Shown piece after piece: positions 50,962 to 59,559 of a DNA stretch of 64,000 nucleotides (the stretch's first letter is position 1; every line of letters starts with the position of its first letter). The translations under genes and the position numbers were made by a program. Source of the DNA: Chersky-806 sp038252255. Lineage in GTDB: Bacteria > Actinomycetota > Acidimicrobiia > IMCC26256 > JAENVU01. A model generated the notes under the pieces. That model had not been told where the DNA came from. It ran no database searches and saw only the letters and a program-made list of their open reading frames with translations. The DNA is taken from contig JBBSAM010000014.1 in assembly GCA_038252255.1 (NCBI GenBank), forward strand, positions 42,126 to 106,125, given 5' to 3'.

Positions 50962-50976
50962 TTAGAACTGTTCTAA
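50962..50976. promoter_or_regulatory. 7-1-7 Fur/PerR-type operator
   Basis: TTAGAAC-T-GTTCTAA is a perfect inverted repeat with 7-base arms around one base, the form of Fur/PerR boxes. It lies 27 bases upstream of the regulator's start and 50 bases before the catalase start, so one dimer could control both promoters. A flanking A+T-rich stretch (50946-50965) supports a promoter here. Confidence 0.8.
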
Positions 50977-51026
50977 GGTCCGCGACGCCCGAGAAGCAGC
51001 AACGAGTGCCAGGAACGGAGGCGACG

Positions 51027-52481
51027 ATGAGCGACGATCCCCGCCCGCCCACAACGACCGACGCAGGGATCCCCGTCCCGAGCGACGAGCACTCCCTCAC
51101 CGTGGGTCCCGACGGCCCGATCCTGCTCCAGGACCACTACCTGATCGAGCAGATGGCGAACTTCAACCGGGAGCGCATCCCGGAGCGCCAACCGCATGCC
51201 AAGGGCGGCGGCGCGTTCGGCCACTTCGAGGTCACCCACGACATCAGCACGTACACGAAGGCGGCGGTGTTCCGGCCGGGCACCAAGACCGACACCCTGC
51301 TCCGGTTCTCGACCGTCGCGGGCGAGCGCGGCAGCCCTGACACATGGCGCGACCCGCGTGGCTTCGCGCTGAAGCTCTACACATCCGAGGGCAACTACGA
51401 CATGGTCGGCAACAACACGCCGGTGTTCTTCCTCCGTGACCCCCTGAAGTTCCAACACTTCATCCGCTCGCAGAAGCGCCGCGCTGATTCCGACCTGCGT
51501 GACCACGACATGCAATGGGACTTCTGGACGCTGTCGCCGGAGTCGGCCCACCAGGTGACATGGCTGATGGGCGACCGTGGCGTTCCCAAGAGCTGGCGCC
51601 AGATGAACGGATACTCGAGCCACACCTACATGTGGGTCAACGCCGACGGCGAGCGCTTCTGGGTGAAGTACCACTTCAAGACCGATCAGGGCGTGGACTT
51701 CCTGACCCAGGTCGAGGCCGACCGCCTCGCCGGCGAAGACGGCGACTACCACCGACGCGACCTGTTCGACGCGATCGCGCGCGGCGACCACCCGAGCTGG
51801 ACGCTGAAGGTGCAGATCATGCCCTTCGGGGAGGCACAGACCTACCGGTTCAACCCCTTCGACCTCACCAAGGTCTGGCCGCACGCTGACTACCCGCTGC
51901 AGGAAGTCGGCCGGCTGACGCTGGATCGGAACCCGACCGACTTCCACACGCAGATCGAACAGGCGGCGTTCGAGCCCAACAACCTCGTGCCCGGGATCGG
52001 CGTCAGCCCCGACAAGATGCTGCTCGCGCGTGTCTTCGCGTATGCCGACGCGCACCGCGCGCGCATCGGGGTCAACTACAAGCAGATCCCGGTCAACGCG
52101 CCCAAGGCGCCGGTGCACAGCTACAGCAAGGACGGGGCGATGCGGGTGCAGAACGTGTCCGACCCGGTGTACGCGCCGAACTCGAAGGGGGGCCCGGCAG
52201 CCGACCCGGCGCGCTATCCCTACATGGAGAAGTGGGACGCCAGCGGCGAGTTCGTTCGCGACGCGTACACGCTGCGCGAAGACGACGACGACTGGGGCCA
52301 GCCGGGAACGCTCGTGCGTGAGGTCATGGACGATGCGGCTCGCGACCGGCTCGTGAGCAACGTCGCCGGGCACCTGGGCAACGGCGTCAGCCAACCCGTG
52401 CTCGAGCGCGCCCTCGAGTACTGGCGCAACATCGACAAGGAGACCGGCGACCGCATCGCGAAGGAGCTCGGCGGGTCCTGA
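51027..52481 (+). CDS. katA: Monofunctional haem catalase
   Basis: ATG 51027 follows GGAGG by five bases, so the upstream in-frame start at 51006 is set aside. The 484-residue small-subunit catalase has the catalytic His57 in QPHAKGGGAFGHFEVTHD, Asn130 in GNNTPVFFLRD, and the haem-ligand Tyr339 in RVFAYADAHR. It splits hydrogen peroxide into water and oxygen in the cytoplasm. It diverges from the PerR-like gene with the operator between them, so peroxide induction is likely. Confidence 0.96.
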   Translation: MSDDPRPPTTTDAGIPVPSDEHSLTVGPDGPILLQDHYLIEQMANFNRERIPERQPHAKGGGAFGHFEVTHDISTYTKAAVFRPGTKTDTLLRFSTVAGERGSPDTWRDPRGFALKLYTSEGNYDMVGNNTPVFFLRDPLKFQHFIRSQKRRADSDLRDHDMQWDFWTLSPESAHQVTWLMGDRGVPKSWRQMNGYSSHTYMWVNADGERFWVKYHFKTDQGVDFLTQVEADRLAGEDGDYHRRDLFDAIARGDHPSWTLKVQIMPFGEAQTYRFNPFDLTKVWPHADYPLQEVGRLTLDRNPTDFHTQIEQAAFEPNNLVPGIGVSPDKMLLARVFAYADAHRARIGVNYKQIPVNAPKAPVHSYSKDGAMRVQNVSDPVYAPNSKGGPAADPARYPYMEKWDASGEFVRDAYTLREDDDDWGQPGTLVREVMDDAARDRLVSNVAGHLGNGVSQPVLERALEYWRNIDKETGDRIAKELGGS

Positions 52482-52626
52482 GCGTCTGGGCGCAGGATGC
52501 TCAGGTCGCACTGAGTCGGGGGTCATCAACTCGATCCACGCGTGCCTCTTGTCCCGACGCGGCACCATCGAGGCCCTACCGTGCGCCGATGGAGGTCCTG
52601 GAGACGCGCCCGAGCAGGATGTTGCG

Positions 52627-53238
52627 GTGAGCCTGGCGGCCATCGGGATCGACCCCGATCACCTCATCCGCACGGTTGGCCTCTTCGGGCTGTTCGCCGC
52701 CGTATTCGCCGAGTCGGGCCTCCTGATCGGCTTCTTCCTGCCCGGCGACTCACTCCTGTTCACCGCCGGGCTGCTCGCTGCCACGACCGACCTGCTCACC
52801 CCGCTCCCGCTGATCATCCTCGGGTGCGGCATCGCGGCGATCGCGGGCGACCAGGTGGGCTATGGCTTCGGCCACCGGTTCGGTCCGCGGCTGTTCTCGC
52901 AACCGGATTCGCGCTTCCTGAAGCGCCAGCACCTCGCACGGGCCGAGGACTTCTTCGCACGGCACGGATCGAAGACGATCTTCCTCGCTCGCTTCGTTCC
53001 GGTGGTGCGTACGTTCGCGCCGATCGTCGCCGGCGCCTCGACCATGCACCGACGTACCTTCACCATCTACAACGTGCTCGGTGGCACCGCGTGGGTCGTG
53101 CTGCTGACCACGCTGGGCTGGGCGCTCGGCACCCGGTTCCCGGGGATCGCCGACTCTCTCGACCTCGCGATCCTCGTGATCGTCGCGCTCTCGGTCATCC
53201 CTTTCGCGGTCGAGTATCTCCGGCACCGCCGGCAGTAG
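52627..53238 (+). CDS. DedA/SNARE-associated membrane protein
   Basis: GTG 52627 gives 203 residues with about five membrane helices. Conserved DedA features are present: FAESGLLIGFFLPGDSLLF near the N-terminus, GDQVGYGFGHRFG, and ARFVPVVRTFAPIVAGAS. DedA proteins act as lipid scramblases or flippases (polyprenyl-phosphate or phospholipid) and support membrane integrity. It follows the catalase after about 145 bases. An upstream ATG in another frame was rejected. Confidence 0.93.
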   Translation: MSLAAIGIDPDHLIRTVGLFGLFAAVFAESGLLIGFFLPGDSLLFTAGLLAATTDLLTPLPLIILGCGIAAIAGDQVGYGFGHRFGPRLFSQPDSRFLKRQHLARAEDFFARHGSKTIFLARFVPVVRTFAPIVAGASTMHRRTFTIYNVLGGTAWVVLLTTLGWALGTRFPGIADSLDLAILVIVALSVIPFAVEYLRHRRQ

Positions 53239-53292
53239 CTGCCGGGCCGGGCCCGTCAGGGAGTCGTACTTCCTTGACGACGAACGTGGTCT

Positions 53293-53311
53293 TTAGGGTA
53301 CCCTTACCTAA
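53293..53311. promoter_or_regulatory. IdeR/DtxR-like box before the ZIP gene
   Basis: TTAGGGTACCCTTACCTAA matches the mycobacterial IdeR consensus (TTAGGTTAGGCTAACCTAA) at 15 of 19 positions and has an inner AGGGTACCCT palindrome. It lies 21 bases before the ZIP start, over the likely promoter. Iron- or manganese-dependent repression of the transporter is inferred. Confidence 0.75.
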
Positions 53312-53332
53312 GACCGAAGAGAGGCGCAGCCG

Positions 53333-54178
53333 TTGTCGTCAGTTCAGATCCTCGTGCTCGGCGCGATCGCCGGGCTGACGATCTATCTCGGCCTCCCTCT
53401 CGGCCGGATCCGCAATCCGGCGATGCGCCTGCGCGCGTTCCTCAATGCCGTCGCGGTGGGGATTCTGGTCTTCCTGCTCTGGGACGTCCTCTCGCAGGGC
53501 ATCGAGCCGGTCGAGGCCGCGCTCACGAACGCCAACAACCACGGCGGATCCTGGCTTCGATTCGTGGGTCTGAGCGGCGTGTTCACCGTCGGCTTCGCGT
53601 TGGGACTGGTCAGCCTCGTCTATTACGACCGATGGCTCTCGCGCCGTTCCACGATGCAACGAGGTGGCCCGGGTGCCGCGCTCGCGACCGGCCTGCAACG
53701 AGGCCCGGTCGCACGCATGAGCCCGGCCCAGCGCCTCGCCTTCTTCATCGCGCTCGGAATCGGGTTCCACAACCTCTCGGAAGGACTTGCCATCGGCCAG
53801 TCCGCCGCATCGGGAGAGATCAGCCTCGCGTTGCTCCTGATCGTCGGATTCGGACTCCACAACGCGACCGAGGGGTTCGGGATCGTCGCGCCCATGGCGG
53901 CTGAGAGTGAGTACCCGTCGTGGGGGTTCCTCGGTGTCATGGGACTCATCGGTGGCGGCCCGACCTTCGTCGGCACCCTCATCGGCCAGCAGTTCGTGAA
54001 CACCTGGCTGTTCATCACCTGCCTCGCGCTCGCGGCCGGATCGATCCTCTACGTCGTCATCGAGCTCCTCGGCGTCGGCAAGAAGCTCGGTCACAAGGAG
54101 CTCGCGACCTGGGGCATCGTCCTCGGAGTGTTCCTGGGGTTCGCCACCGACATGGTCATCACCGCCGCCGGCGTCTAG
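53333..54178 (+). CDS. ZIP-family divalent metal transporter
   Basis: This 281-residue protein (TTG 53333, GAGAGG upstream) has eight predicted membrane helices and the ZIP metal-binding pair: HNLSEG in helix 4 and HNATEG in helix 5. A short His-poor loop lies between helices 3 and 4. ZIP proteins take up Zn2+, Fe2+ or Mn2+. The IdeR/DtxR-type box directly upstream suggests iron or manganese rather than zinc, which would usually be controlled by Zur. The gene stands alone. Confidence 0.92.
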   Translation: MSSVQILVLGAIAGLTIYLGLPLGRIRNPAMRLRAFLNAVAVGILVFLLWDVLSQGIEPVEAALTNANNHGGSWLRFVGLSGVFTVGFALGLVSLVYYDRWLSRRSTMQRGGPGAALATGLQRGPVARMSPAQRLAFFIALGIGFHNLSEGLAIGQSAASGEISLALLLIVGFGLHNATEGFGIVAPMAAESEYPSWGFLGVMGLIGGGPTFVGTLIGQQFVNTWLFITCLALAAGSILYVVIELLGVGKKLGHKELATWGIVLGVFLGFATDMVITAAGV

Positions 54179-54194
54179 GAAGCGCTGGGAATCG

Positions 54195-55643
54195 TCACCG
54201 CGCCGCGACCTGTCGAAACGTCAGAACTCCCGGCTCCTCGCTGCTTGCTCCGGAAGGCAGCTCCACGACGATTCCCGACGGCGAATCCGTCCACGACAAC
54301 ACCGTTCCGTCGTACGTCGTGACCGCCGTCGTTGGTGTGGCTCGGAGGTCGGGGAGGGTGACGGACGGTCCTGCAGCACGGCGCAGGAACGCGTAGACGG
54401 TGTCGTCTCGGGTGGCGTAGCGAACCGGCGAGCCATCGGACGTGGCCGTGCCGGGTGTGACCCATGGCCGGGTGGCTGCGATCGCATGGGAGTGTGGTCC
54501 GACCCAGTCGCGGAGCCATTCGAGTCGGGTGACCTGCTCGTCCGGTATTTGCGCGTCGACACCGCGGGGGCCGACGTTGAGGAGCAGATTGCCGCCCTTG
54601 GCCGTGATGTCGGTGAGCATCCAGAGCAGCTCGTCGCGCGGCAGAAAGTGCTCCGGACGCGAGCAAGCGTTGTAACCGAAGCTCTGGTCCATGCCGCGGA
54701 CGCACTCCCACGGTCTGCGTTGCACATCGTCGAAGACGACGTACTCGGGGGTGCGTACGTCGTAGTGCGGCGGGATCGGCGGCACCACCCCGGCATCGCG
54801 CTTTGCCTGACGTCGCACTCCCGCGTCGATTGCCCGTCGTGCGAGTTGGGACCGGGTAGCGGAGAGCAGCGGGCTCCACGGCAGCCAGCGGTCGTTCACG
54901 ACGCCGTCTGGGACCTGTTCGTAGTAGTGCTGGAACAGCGGCCAGAGCCTCTTGCCTTCAGCCGGCCAGGCAATGTCGTTCCACAAGACGCTCGGACGGT
55001 AGCGGGCAATGAGCTCACGAACCTGCGCCTCGGCGTACGCGGGGTAGTCGCCGCGTGGAATCGCGTCGAGCATCTCCGAGATGGATCCGATCGGCCGGTC
55101 GTTGAACGTCGAGTCGAGGCCGCCGGAGTAGTAGACGCCGAAGCGCATTCCCGCGCCGCGGACGGCTTCGCTCAGCTCACCGACGACATCGCGCCGGCAA
55201 TTCCAGCCTCGGCGATGAGGATTCGGAACGTCGGTCGGCCACAGGCAGTAGCCATCCATGTGCTTGGTCACCAGCACGACGTAGCGGGCACCGGTCGCCG
55301 CGAAGCGACGCGCCCACTCCTGGGGGTCCCAAGACTCGAGCCCGGCCTCCCATTCCCCGGCGAACTCCGCATACGGCCTGGCGCCGTACACCTCCCGATG
55401 ATGACGTGCCGCCGGACTGTCGGGGAACCGCAGCGAGTTCTCGTACCACTCGGCATACGGACACGAGGCGAGCGCATCGCGCTGACCCGCCTGGACCAGT
55501 GCGCCGATGTCCACGTCGACCGGTGCAAACGCCGGCACCGATGCCGGAGTCCAGTGCACGAAGATCCCGAGCTTCGCGTCCGACCACCACGCCGGCACCC
55601 GATGACGGCGTAGCTCGCGGAGCTCCGGATTTCGTAAGGGCAT
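54195..55643 (-). CDS. Alpha-L-fucosidase (GH29)
   Basis: The 482-residue enzyme has the GH29 pattern: KLGIFVHW near residue 27, TKHMDGYCLWPT near 126 and the nucleophile Asp223 in VLWNDIAWP, followed by a C-terminal beta-sandwich. It removes alpha-L-fucose with retention of configuration. There is no signal peptide, so it probably works inside the cell on imported oligosaccharides. No sugar transporter or other fucose gene is adjacent. The acid/base residue cannot be assigned by eye. Confidence 0.93.
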   Translation of the reverse strand: MPLRNPELRELRRHRVPAWWSDAKLGIFVHWTPASVPAFAPVDVDIGALVQAGQRDALASCPYAEWYENSLRFPDSPAARHHREVYGARPYAEFAGEWEAGLESWDPQEWARRFAATGARYVVLVTKHMDGYCLWPTDVPNPHRRGWNCRRDVVGELSEAVRGAGMRFGVYYSGGLDSTFNDRPIGSISEMLDAIPRGDYPAYAEAQVRELIARYRPSVLWNDIAWPAEGKRLWPLFQHYYEQVPDGVVNDRWLPWSPLLSATRSQLARRAIDAGVRRQAKRDAGVVPPIPPHYDVRTPEYVVFDDVQRRPWECVRGMDQSFGYNACSRPEHFLPRDELLWMLTDITAKGGNLLLNVGPRGVDAQIPDEQVTRLEWLRDWVGPHSHAIAATRPWVTPGTATSDGSPVRYATRDDTVYAFLRRAAGPSVTLPDLRATPTTAVTTYDGTVLSWTDSPSGIVVELPSGASSEEPGVLTFRQVAAR

Positions 55644-55719
55644 TGGTCCAACCTTCCCGCCAACGGGTCCCGACCGTGGCGTACCGTAACGCGGCAGGCT
55701 GAGCGATCTTCCGTGTCGG

Positions 55720-56442
55720 TCAGTCGACCGCGACCCCGTCCCCGTCTCCGCGGGGTCGCGCCTGGCGGAAGAGGTTCGGGAGAACCAGGGTCGCGAGGAC
55801 CAGGGTCGCGAGCCAGCCGGCGGCGAGCGACCAGCCGCCGATGACGTCGGACGGCCAGTGCACGCCGAGGTAGACGCGGGACCAACCCACTCCCAGCGCG
55901 ATGAGCACGGCGCCCGACCACACGATGATCCGGGTCGACCGCGCCTCGATCCGGGTGGTGACGGCCCAGGCGAGCGCGGCGTAGCAGGCGACAGACTGCG
56001 CGGAGTGCCCCGAGGGGAACGCGGCCCCGGTCGCGCTGACGAGCCGGCCAGTGATCGGTGGCCGGGGCCGGGCCACGGATGTCTTCACGATCGCGACTGC
56101 GATGGCAGAGCCCGCGCTCGATGCGACCACGACGACCGCAGCCGGGAGCCGCCCGCGCAACGCGAGTGCCACGGCGGCGACCGTCACGACTGGAACGACG
56201 ATCCATGCCGAACCCAGCAGGGTCCAGCCTCGGGCGAGATCGGTGAGCCAGCCAGTGCGGTGGGAGAGGATGAAGTCGACCAGCGAACGGTCGGCGCGCA
56301 CGGTCGTGCCGAGCTCGCTGACCGCGTCCCAGGCCTTGAAGAAGAGCGCCGCGCTGACCACCAGCGCACCCGCCCAGATCCACGCGGACCGGTTCCGGCT
56401 CCCGGTCCCGTCTCGGTCGGATCCCGGTCGCGTCGGGGTCAC
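55720..56442 (-). CDS. PAP2-family membrane phosphatase
   Basis: GTG 56442 gives 240 residues with five to six membrane helices. The three acid phosphatase motifs are intact: KTSVARPRP, FPSGHSAQS and SRVYLGVHWPSDVIGG. Such enzymes dephosphorylate phosphatidate, undecaprenyl-diphosphate or other lipid phosphates at the outer face of the membrane. The nearest genes are glycosyltransferases of the GT-C type that use polyprenyl-phosphate sugars, so polyprenyl-diphosphate recycling is a reasonable guess. The start has no strong ribosome binding site. Confidence 0.9.
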   Translation of the reverse strand: MTPTRPGSDRDGTGSRNRSAWIWAGALVVSAALFFKAWDAVSELGTTVRADRSLVDFILSHRTGWLTDLARGWTLLGSAWIVVPVVTVAAVALALRGRLPAAVVVVASSAGSAIAVAIVKTSVARPRPPITGRLVSATGAAFPSGHSAQSVACYAALAWAVTTRIEARSTRIIVWSGAVLIALGVGWSRVYLGVHWPSDVIGGWSLAAGWLATLVLATLVLPNLFRQARPRGDGDGVAVD

Positions 56443-56716
56443 GTGAACCGGAGGCGCTCGGTGACCCCTGGGAGCAGGCCGATGACGATGGCCTGGAAGC
56501 AGCTCACGGCGGATTCTCTCGGCGGGTGGGTGGGTGGAAGCTGACGAACGATCGGGCAGGACCGTAACCGGACCAGACCGGTACGGCCGCCGGAACGCCT
56601 GGGCCGTCTGCACCCCCGCCGCGAGGTCCGGCCGCTTTCGCCGTACCTCCGGCGTTGCGTTAAGCGATCGTTCAGGCGCCGTCCGGTACACCCATCGCGT
56701 GACGGGGATCAGTTGG

Positions 56717-58237
56717 ATGCCTCTCGGGCGCTCCGTGATCGACGCGCGACCCGAGACCATCGAGCGCGTCGACCTTCCCGTTGCACCGCCTGCTCGACGG
56801 CCCGGCCGTACGGCGCCGAGGGCACGCCCACTCCGATCGTCGATCGTCATCCTGGTCGCGCTGGTGGTCACGGGTGCTGTGTTGCGGCTTTGGGGCTTGG
56901 GCGCGCACCGATTGGGGTTCGACGAGGCGTTCACGGCGATGGCCGGCCGGAAGCACGTCGGCGACCTCCTTGCATACCTCCGCGTTCGCGATTCACACCC
57001 GCCACTGGACTACCTCGTTCGCGCACCCCTCGCTCGCGCCGGGGTCGACGAGCTCGTGTTCAGGCTGCCATCGGTCGTGTGCTCGGTCGGCGCACTCGCC
57101 CTCTTCGCGTGGTGGATGCGGGACCGAGGGCTCGCCGGCATCGTCGCGGTCGGCCTTCTCGCCTTCAGCACGTTCCAACTCGTGCACGGTCGCGAAGCGC
57201 GGATGTACGCAGAGATGGAGCTGCTCGGCGTGGCGGCCGCCGTGCTCGCCGATTCGTGGTTGCGCCGTCCGCGGCGCTGGCACGCTCCGGCCATCGGATT
57301 GCTGACGCTCGTCGGACTGATGACGCACGTCTCGATGCTTCTCCTCGGTGCCGGGCTCCTCGTGCTCGCGGGTCTGCGTACCGATCGTGATGCGTGGCGC
57401 TGGCGCGTGGCCCTCGGAGCCGGGCTGCTGGGTTGGGCACTGCTCTGGGGCCCGTCGTTCCTGGTGCAGTCCGGCGGTGGCCACTCGAATTGGATTCCGT
57501 CAACGAGCCTGTCGGGCTTGGTGCACACCACCAGTGCGCTCGTGAGCCCCACCCGCGCACTGGACGGCCTCCTGATCGTGGCGGTCGGCGTCGGAGCAGC
57601 GCTGCTCTGGCGCGCCGACCGGCGGCTCGGGCGAGTCTTCGCGGGTTGCGTTCTCGTCCCGGTCGCCCTTGCCGGGCTGGCCGGCTTGTTCGAGCCTGTC
57701 CTGCTCGACCGGACGTTGACCGTGTCGTCGTGGGGTCCGTCGCTCGCACTCGGATACCTCGTCGCCGGCATCGCGCGTCGCTCCCGTATCGTCGGCGCGC
57801 TCGCGATCGGTGCCCTGGCCCTCGTCATGATCCCGGCGGCTGTCAACGTCGTCAACGCGCCGTCGAGCGTCGACCGCGCCGTCCGTCACGTCGAGCAGGT
57901 GGCCAAGCCGGGGGACGTGGTCGCCAGCCATTCCGGGGGCCGGCTGCACCTGCTCCTCTGGTCGGTCGGCGTCCGCCGGCACGTGGCGTATCGGCAGGTC
58001 GCGATGGTCGGACCGGGGGATACGAAGGGCGTGGTCTTGGGCAAAGGCCGAGCGACGGGTCGGACGTGGTTGCTCGCGTCGACACCGCTTCCTCCGGGTT
58101 CGAACCTGTCACGCTGCGCGCCGGACTGGTCCGTCGGCTCCCTGCGCGTGCTCTGCCTACGGAACGAAGTCGACCTCGGCCAGGCCGGCACATTGCCTGG
58201 CAAGGCCCGCGGACCATCCGGCCCTCGATCGCGATGA
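56717..58237 (+). CDS. GT-C-fold membrane glycosyltransferase
   Basis: This 506-residue protein (ATG 56717; GTG 56699 also fits) has about ten membrane helices. The first external loop has the acidic GFDEAFTA motif (Asp69-Glu70) and HPPLDYL, as in ArnT/PMT-type enzymes that move a sugar from polyprenyl phosphate. A periplasmic domain of about 110 residues ends the protein. The gene is probably co-transcribed with the GT87 gene 37 bases downstream. The donor and acceptor are not known. Confidence 0.86.
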   Translation: MPLGRSVIDARPETIERVDLPVAPPARRPGRTAPRARPLRSSIVILVALVVTGAVLRLWGLGAHRLGFDEAFTAMAGRKHVGDLLAYLRVRDSHPPLDYLVRAPLARAGVDELVFRLPSVVCSVGALALFAWWMRDRGLAGIVAVGLLAFSTFQLVHGREARMYAEMELLGVAAAVLADSWLRRPRRWHAPAIGLLTLVGLMTHVSMLLLGAGLLVLAGLRTDRDAWRWRVALGAGLLGWALLWGPSFLVQSGGGHSNWIPSTSLSGLVHTTSALVSPTRALDGLLIVAVGVGAALLWRADRRLGRVFAGCVLVPVALAGLAGLFEPVLLDRTLTVSSWGPSLALGYLVAGIARRSRIVGALAIGALALVMIPAAVNVVNAPSSVDRAVRHVEQVAKPGDVVASHSGGRLHLLLWSVGVRRHVAYRQVAMVGPGDTKGVVLGKGRATGRTWLLASTPLPPGSNLSRCAPDWSVGSLRVLCLRNEVDLGQAGTLPGKARGPSGPRSR

Positions 58238-58274
58238 ACAAGTCGTTCATGCCCTCGTTGACCAGGTAGCGCGG

Positions 58275-59507
58275 GTGGGCGTACGCGTCTTCAGCCGGTA
58301 CCAGGTCGGGCCGGGTCTCGCACTGCTCGTGCTCTGCCTCTGCCTCGTCCGCGTGGTCACTGCCGCGATGCTCCTCGGCAGCGCCACTACCTACGATCGC
58401 CACAGCGCACTGACCGGCGACGTCCGTCGCTGGCAGAAGATCTCCGACGCACCCGGGATCCCGTACCGCGACACCCGCATCGAGTATCCGCCGCTCACCT
58501 GGGCCGCGGCGAAGGTGATCGACACTCCGTCGCTGCGCACCGAGACCCAGCGGCTCGTCTGGTCCCAACTGGGGCTCGACCTGCTCACGGCCGCCGCGCT
58601 CGCCTACGGCTGGGGACGTCGCGCCGCGGTCGCCTACCTGCTGCTCGGCCTGGTGCTCACGTTGTGGCCGTTCATCTACATTCGGCTCGACCTGCTTCCC
58701 GTCGTGCTGGCTGCCTGGGGCCTGGCATGGGCGCGACGGAACCGGCCACTTGTCGGAGGGACCGCACTGGGCCTGGCGTGCCTGGCGAAGCTCTGGCCGC
58801 TCGCGCTGCTGCCGCTCATGGCGGTGGCCCGGCGCGGACGCGCCCTTGCGGCCGCGGTGGTCACGAGCGGGCTCTTGTTCGCCGTCTGGATCGCATTGGG
58901 AACGACTCGTGGGGTCAGGGATGTGGTGACGTTCCGCGGGGCGAAGGGATGGCAGATCGAGAGCGTCGGTGGCGCGTTGGTGCGTGCGATCGGTTCGGCA
59001 CCCGTGATGCCCGAAATGGGCGCGGTTCGGGTTGGGCAGGTCTCGCCGATCGCTCGCGACCTGAGCGTCCTGCTGCTCGTCGTGCTCGTGTTCGTGGTCT
59101 GGCGTCTACTGAATCGCTCCCATGCCCAGAGCGCGGGACTCGTAGACGCCGTCGCGCCGGCGACGGTGGTGGCCGGACTCCTCGCGGTCTCGCCGATTCT
59201 CTCGCCGCAGTACGCGGTGTGGCTGCTGCCGTTCGCCGCGATCGCGGCGGCCTACGGCGAGTGGGGGATAGCCGGGTGGGCGACGGTCACGTGCGCGCTC
59301 TCGACCGTGTTGATGTACGGCGAGTCGTCTGTCGTCCACGGGAGCGCGTGGGCGGAGGTCGTGCTCATGGCCCGCAACCTCTCGCTCGTCATGATCGTCG
59401 TCATCGGCGTACGCAGCCTGGTGCGGGCTACCCGAGGTGCCGTCGACACGCCACTCGATCGGCTCGAGGGCACGGTTGCATTGGCGCAGGAACGCGGCCG
59501 GGCGTGA
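58275..59507 (+). CDS. GT87-family mannosyltransferase-like membrane protein
   Basis: This 410-residue multi-pass protein (GTG 58275) has about ten membrane helices. An external loop has YRDTRIEYPPLTW, the EYPP-type motif of GT87 (formerly DUF2029) enzymes. In mycobacteria, family members are alpha-mannosyltransferases of lipomannan and related glycolipids that use polyprenyl-phosphate-mannose. WPFIYIRLDLLP and LACLAKLWPLALLPL are further family segments. It follows the GT-C gene by 37 bases. Substrate is not determined by the sequence. Confidence 0.88.
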   Translation: MGVRVFSRYQVGPGLALLVLCLCLVRVVTAAMLLGSATTYDRHSALTGDVRRWQKISDAPGIPYRDTRIEYPPLTWAAAKVIDTPSLRTETQRLVWSQLGLDLLTAAALAYGWGRRAAVAYLLLGLVLTLWPFIYIRLDLLPVVLAAWGLAWARRNRPLVGGTALGLACLAKLWPLALLPLMAVARRGRALAAAVVTSGLLFAVWIALGTTRGVRDVVTFRGAKGWQIESVGGALVRAIGSAPVMPEMGAVRVGQVSPIARDLSVLLLVVLVFVVWRLLNRSHAQSAGLVDAVAPATVVAGLLAVSPILSPQYAVWLLPFAAIAAAYGEWGIAGWATVTCALSTVLMYGESSVVHGSAWAEVVLMARNLSLVMIVVIGVRSLVRATRGAVDTPLDRLEGTVALAQERGRA

Positions 59508-59559
59508 GCGTGCGTCGTCGAGGCTTCGTGGGTGCCCGTCCTGCACCCGCGGTCCAGGC

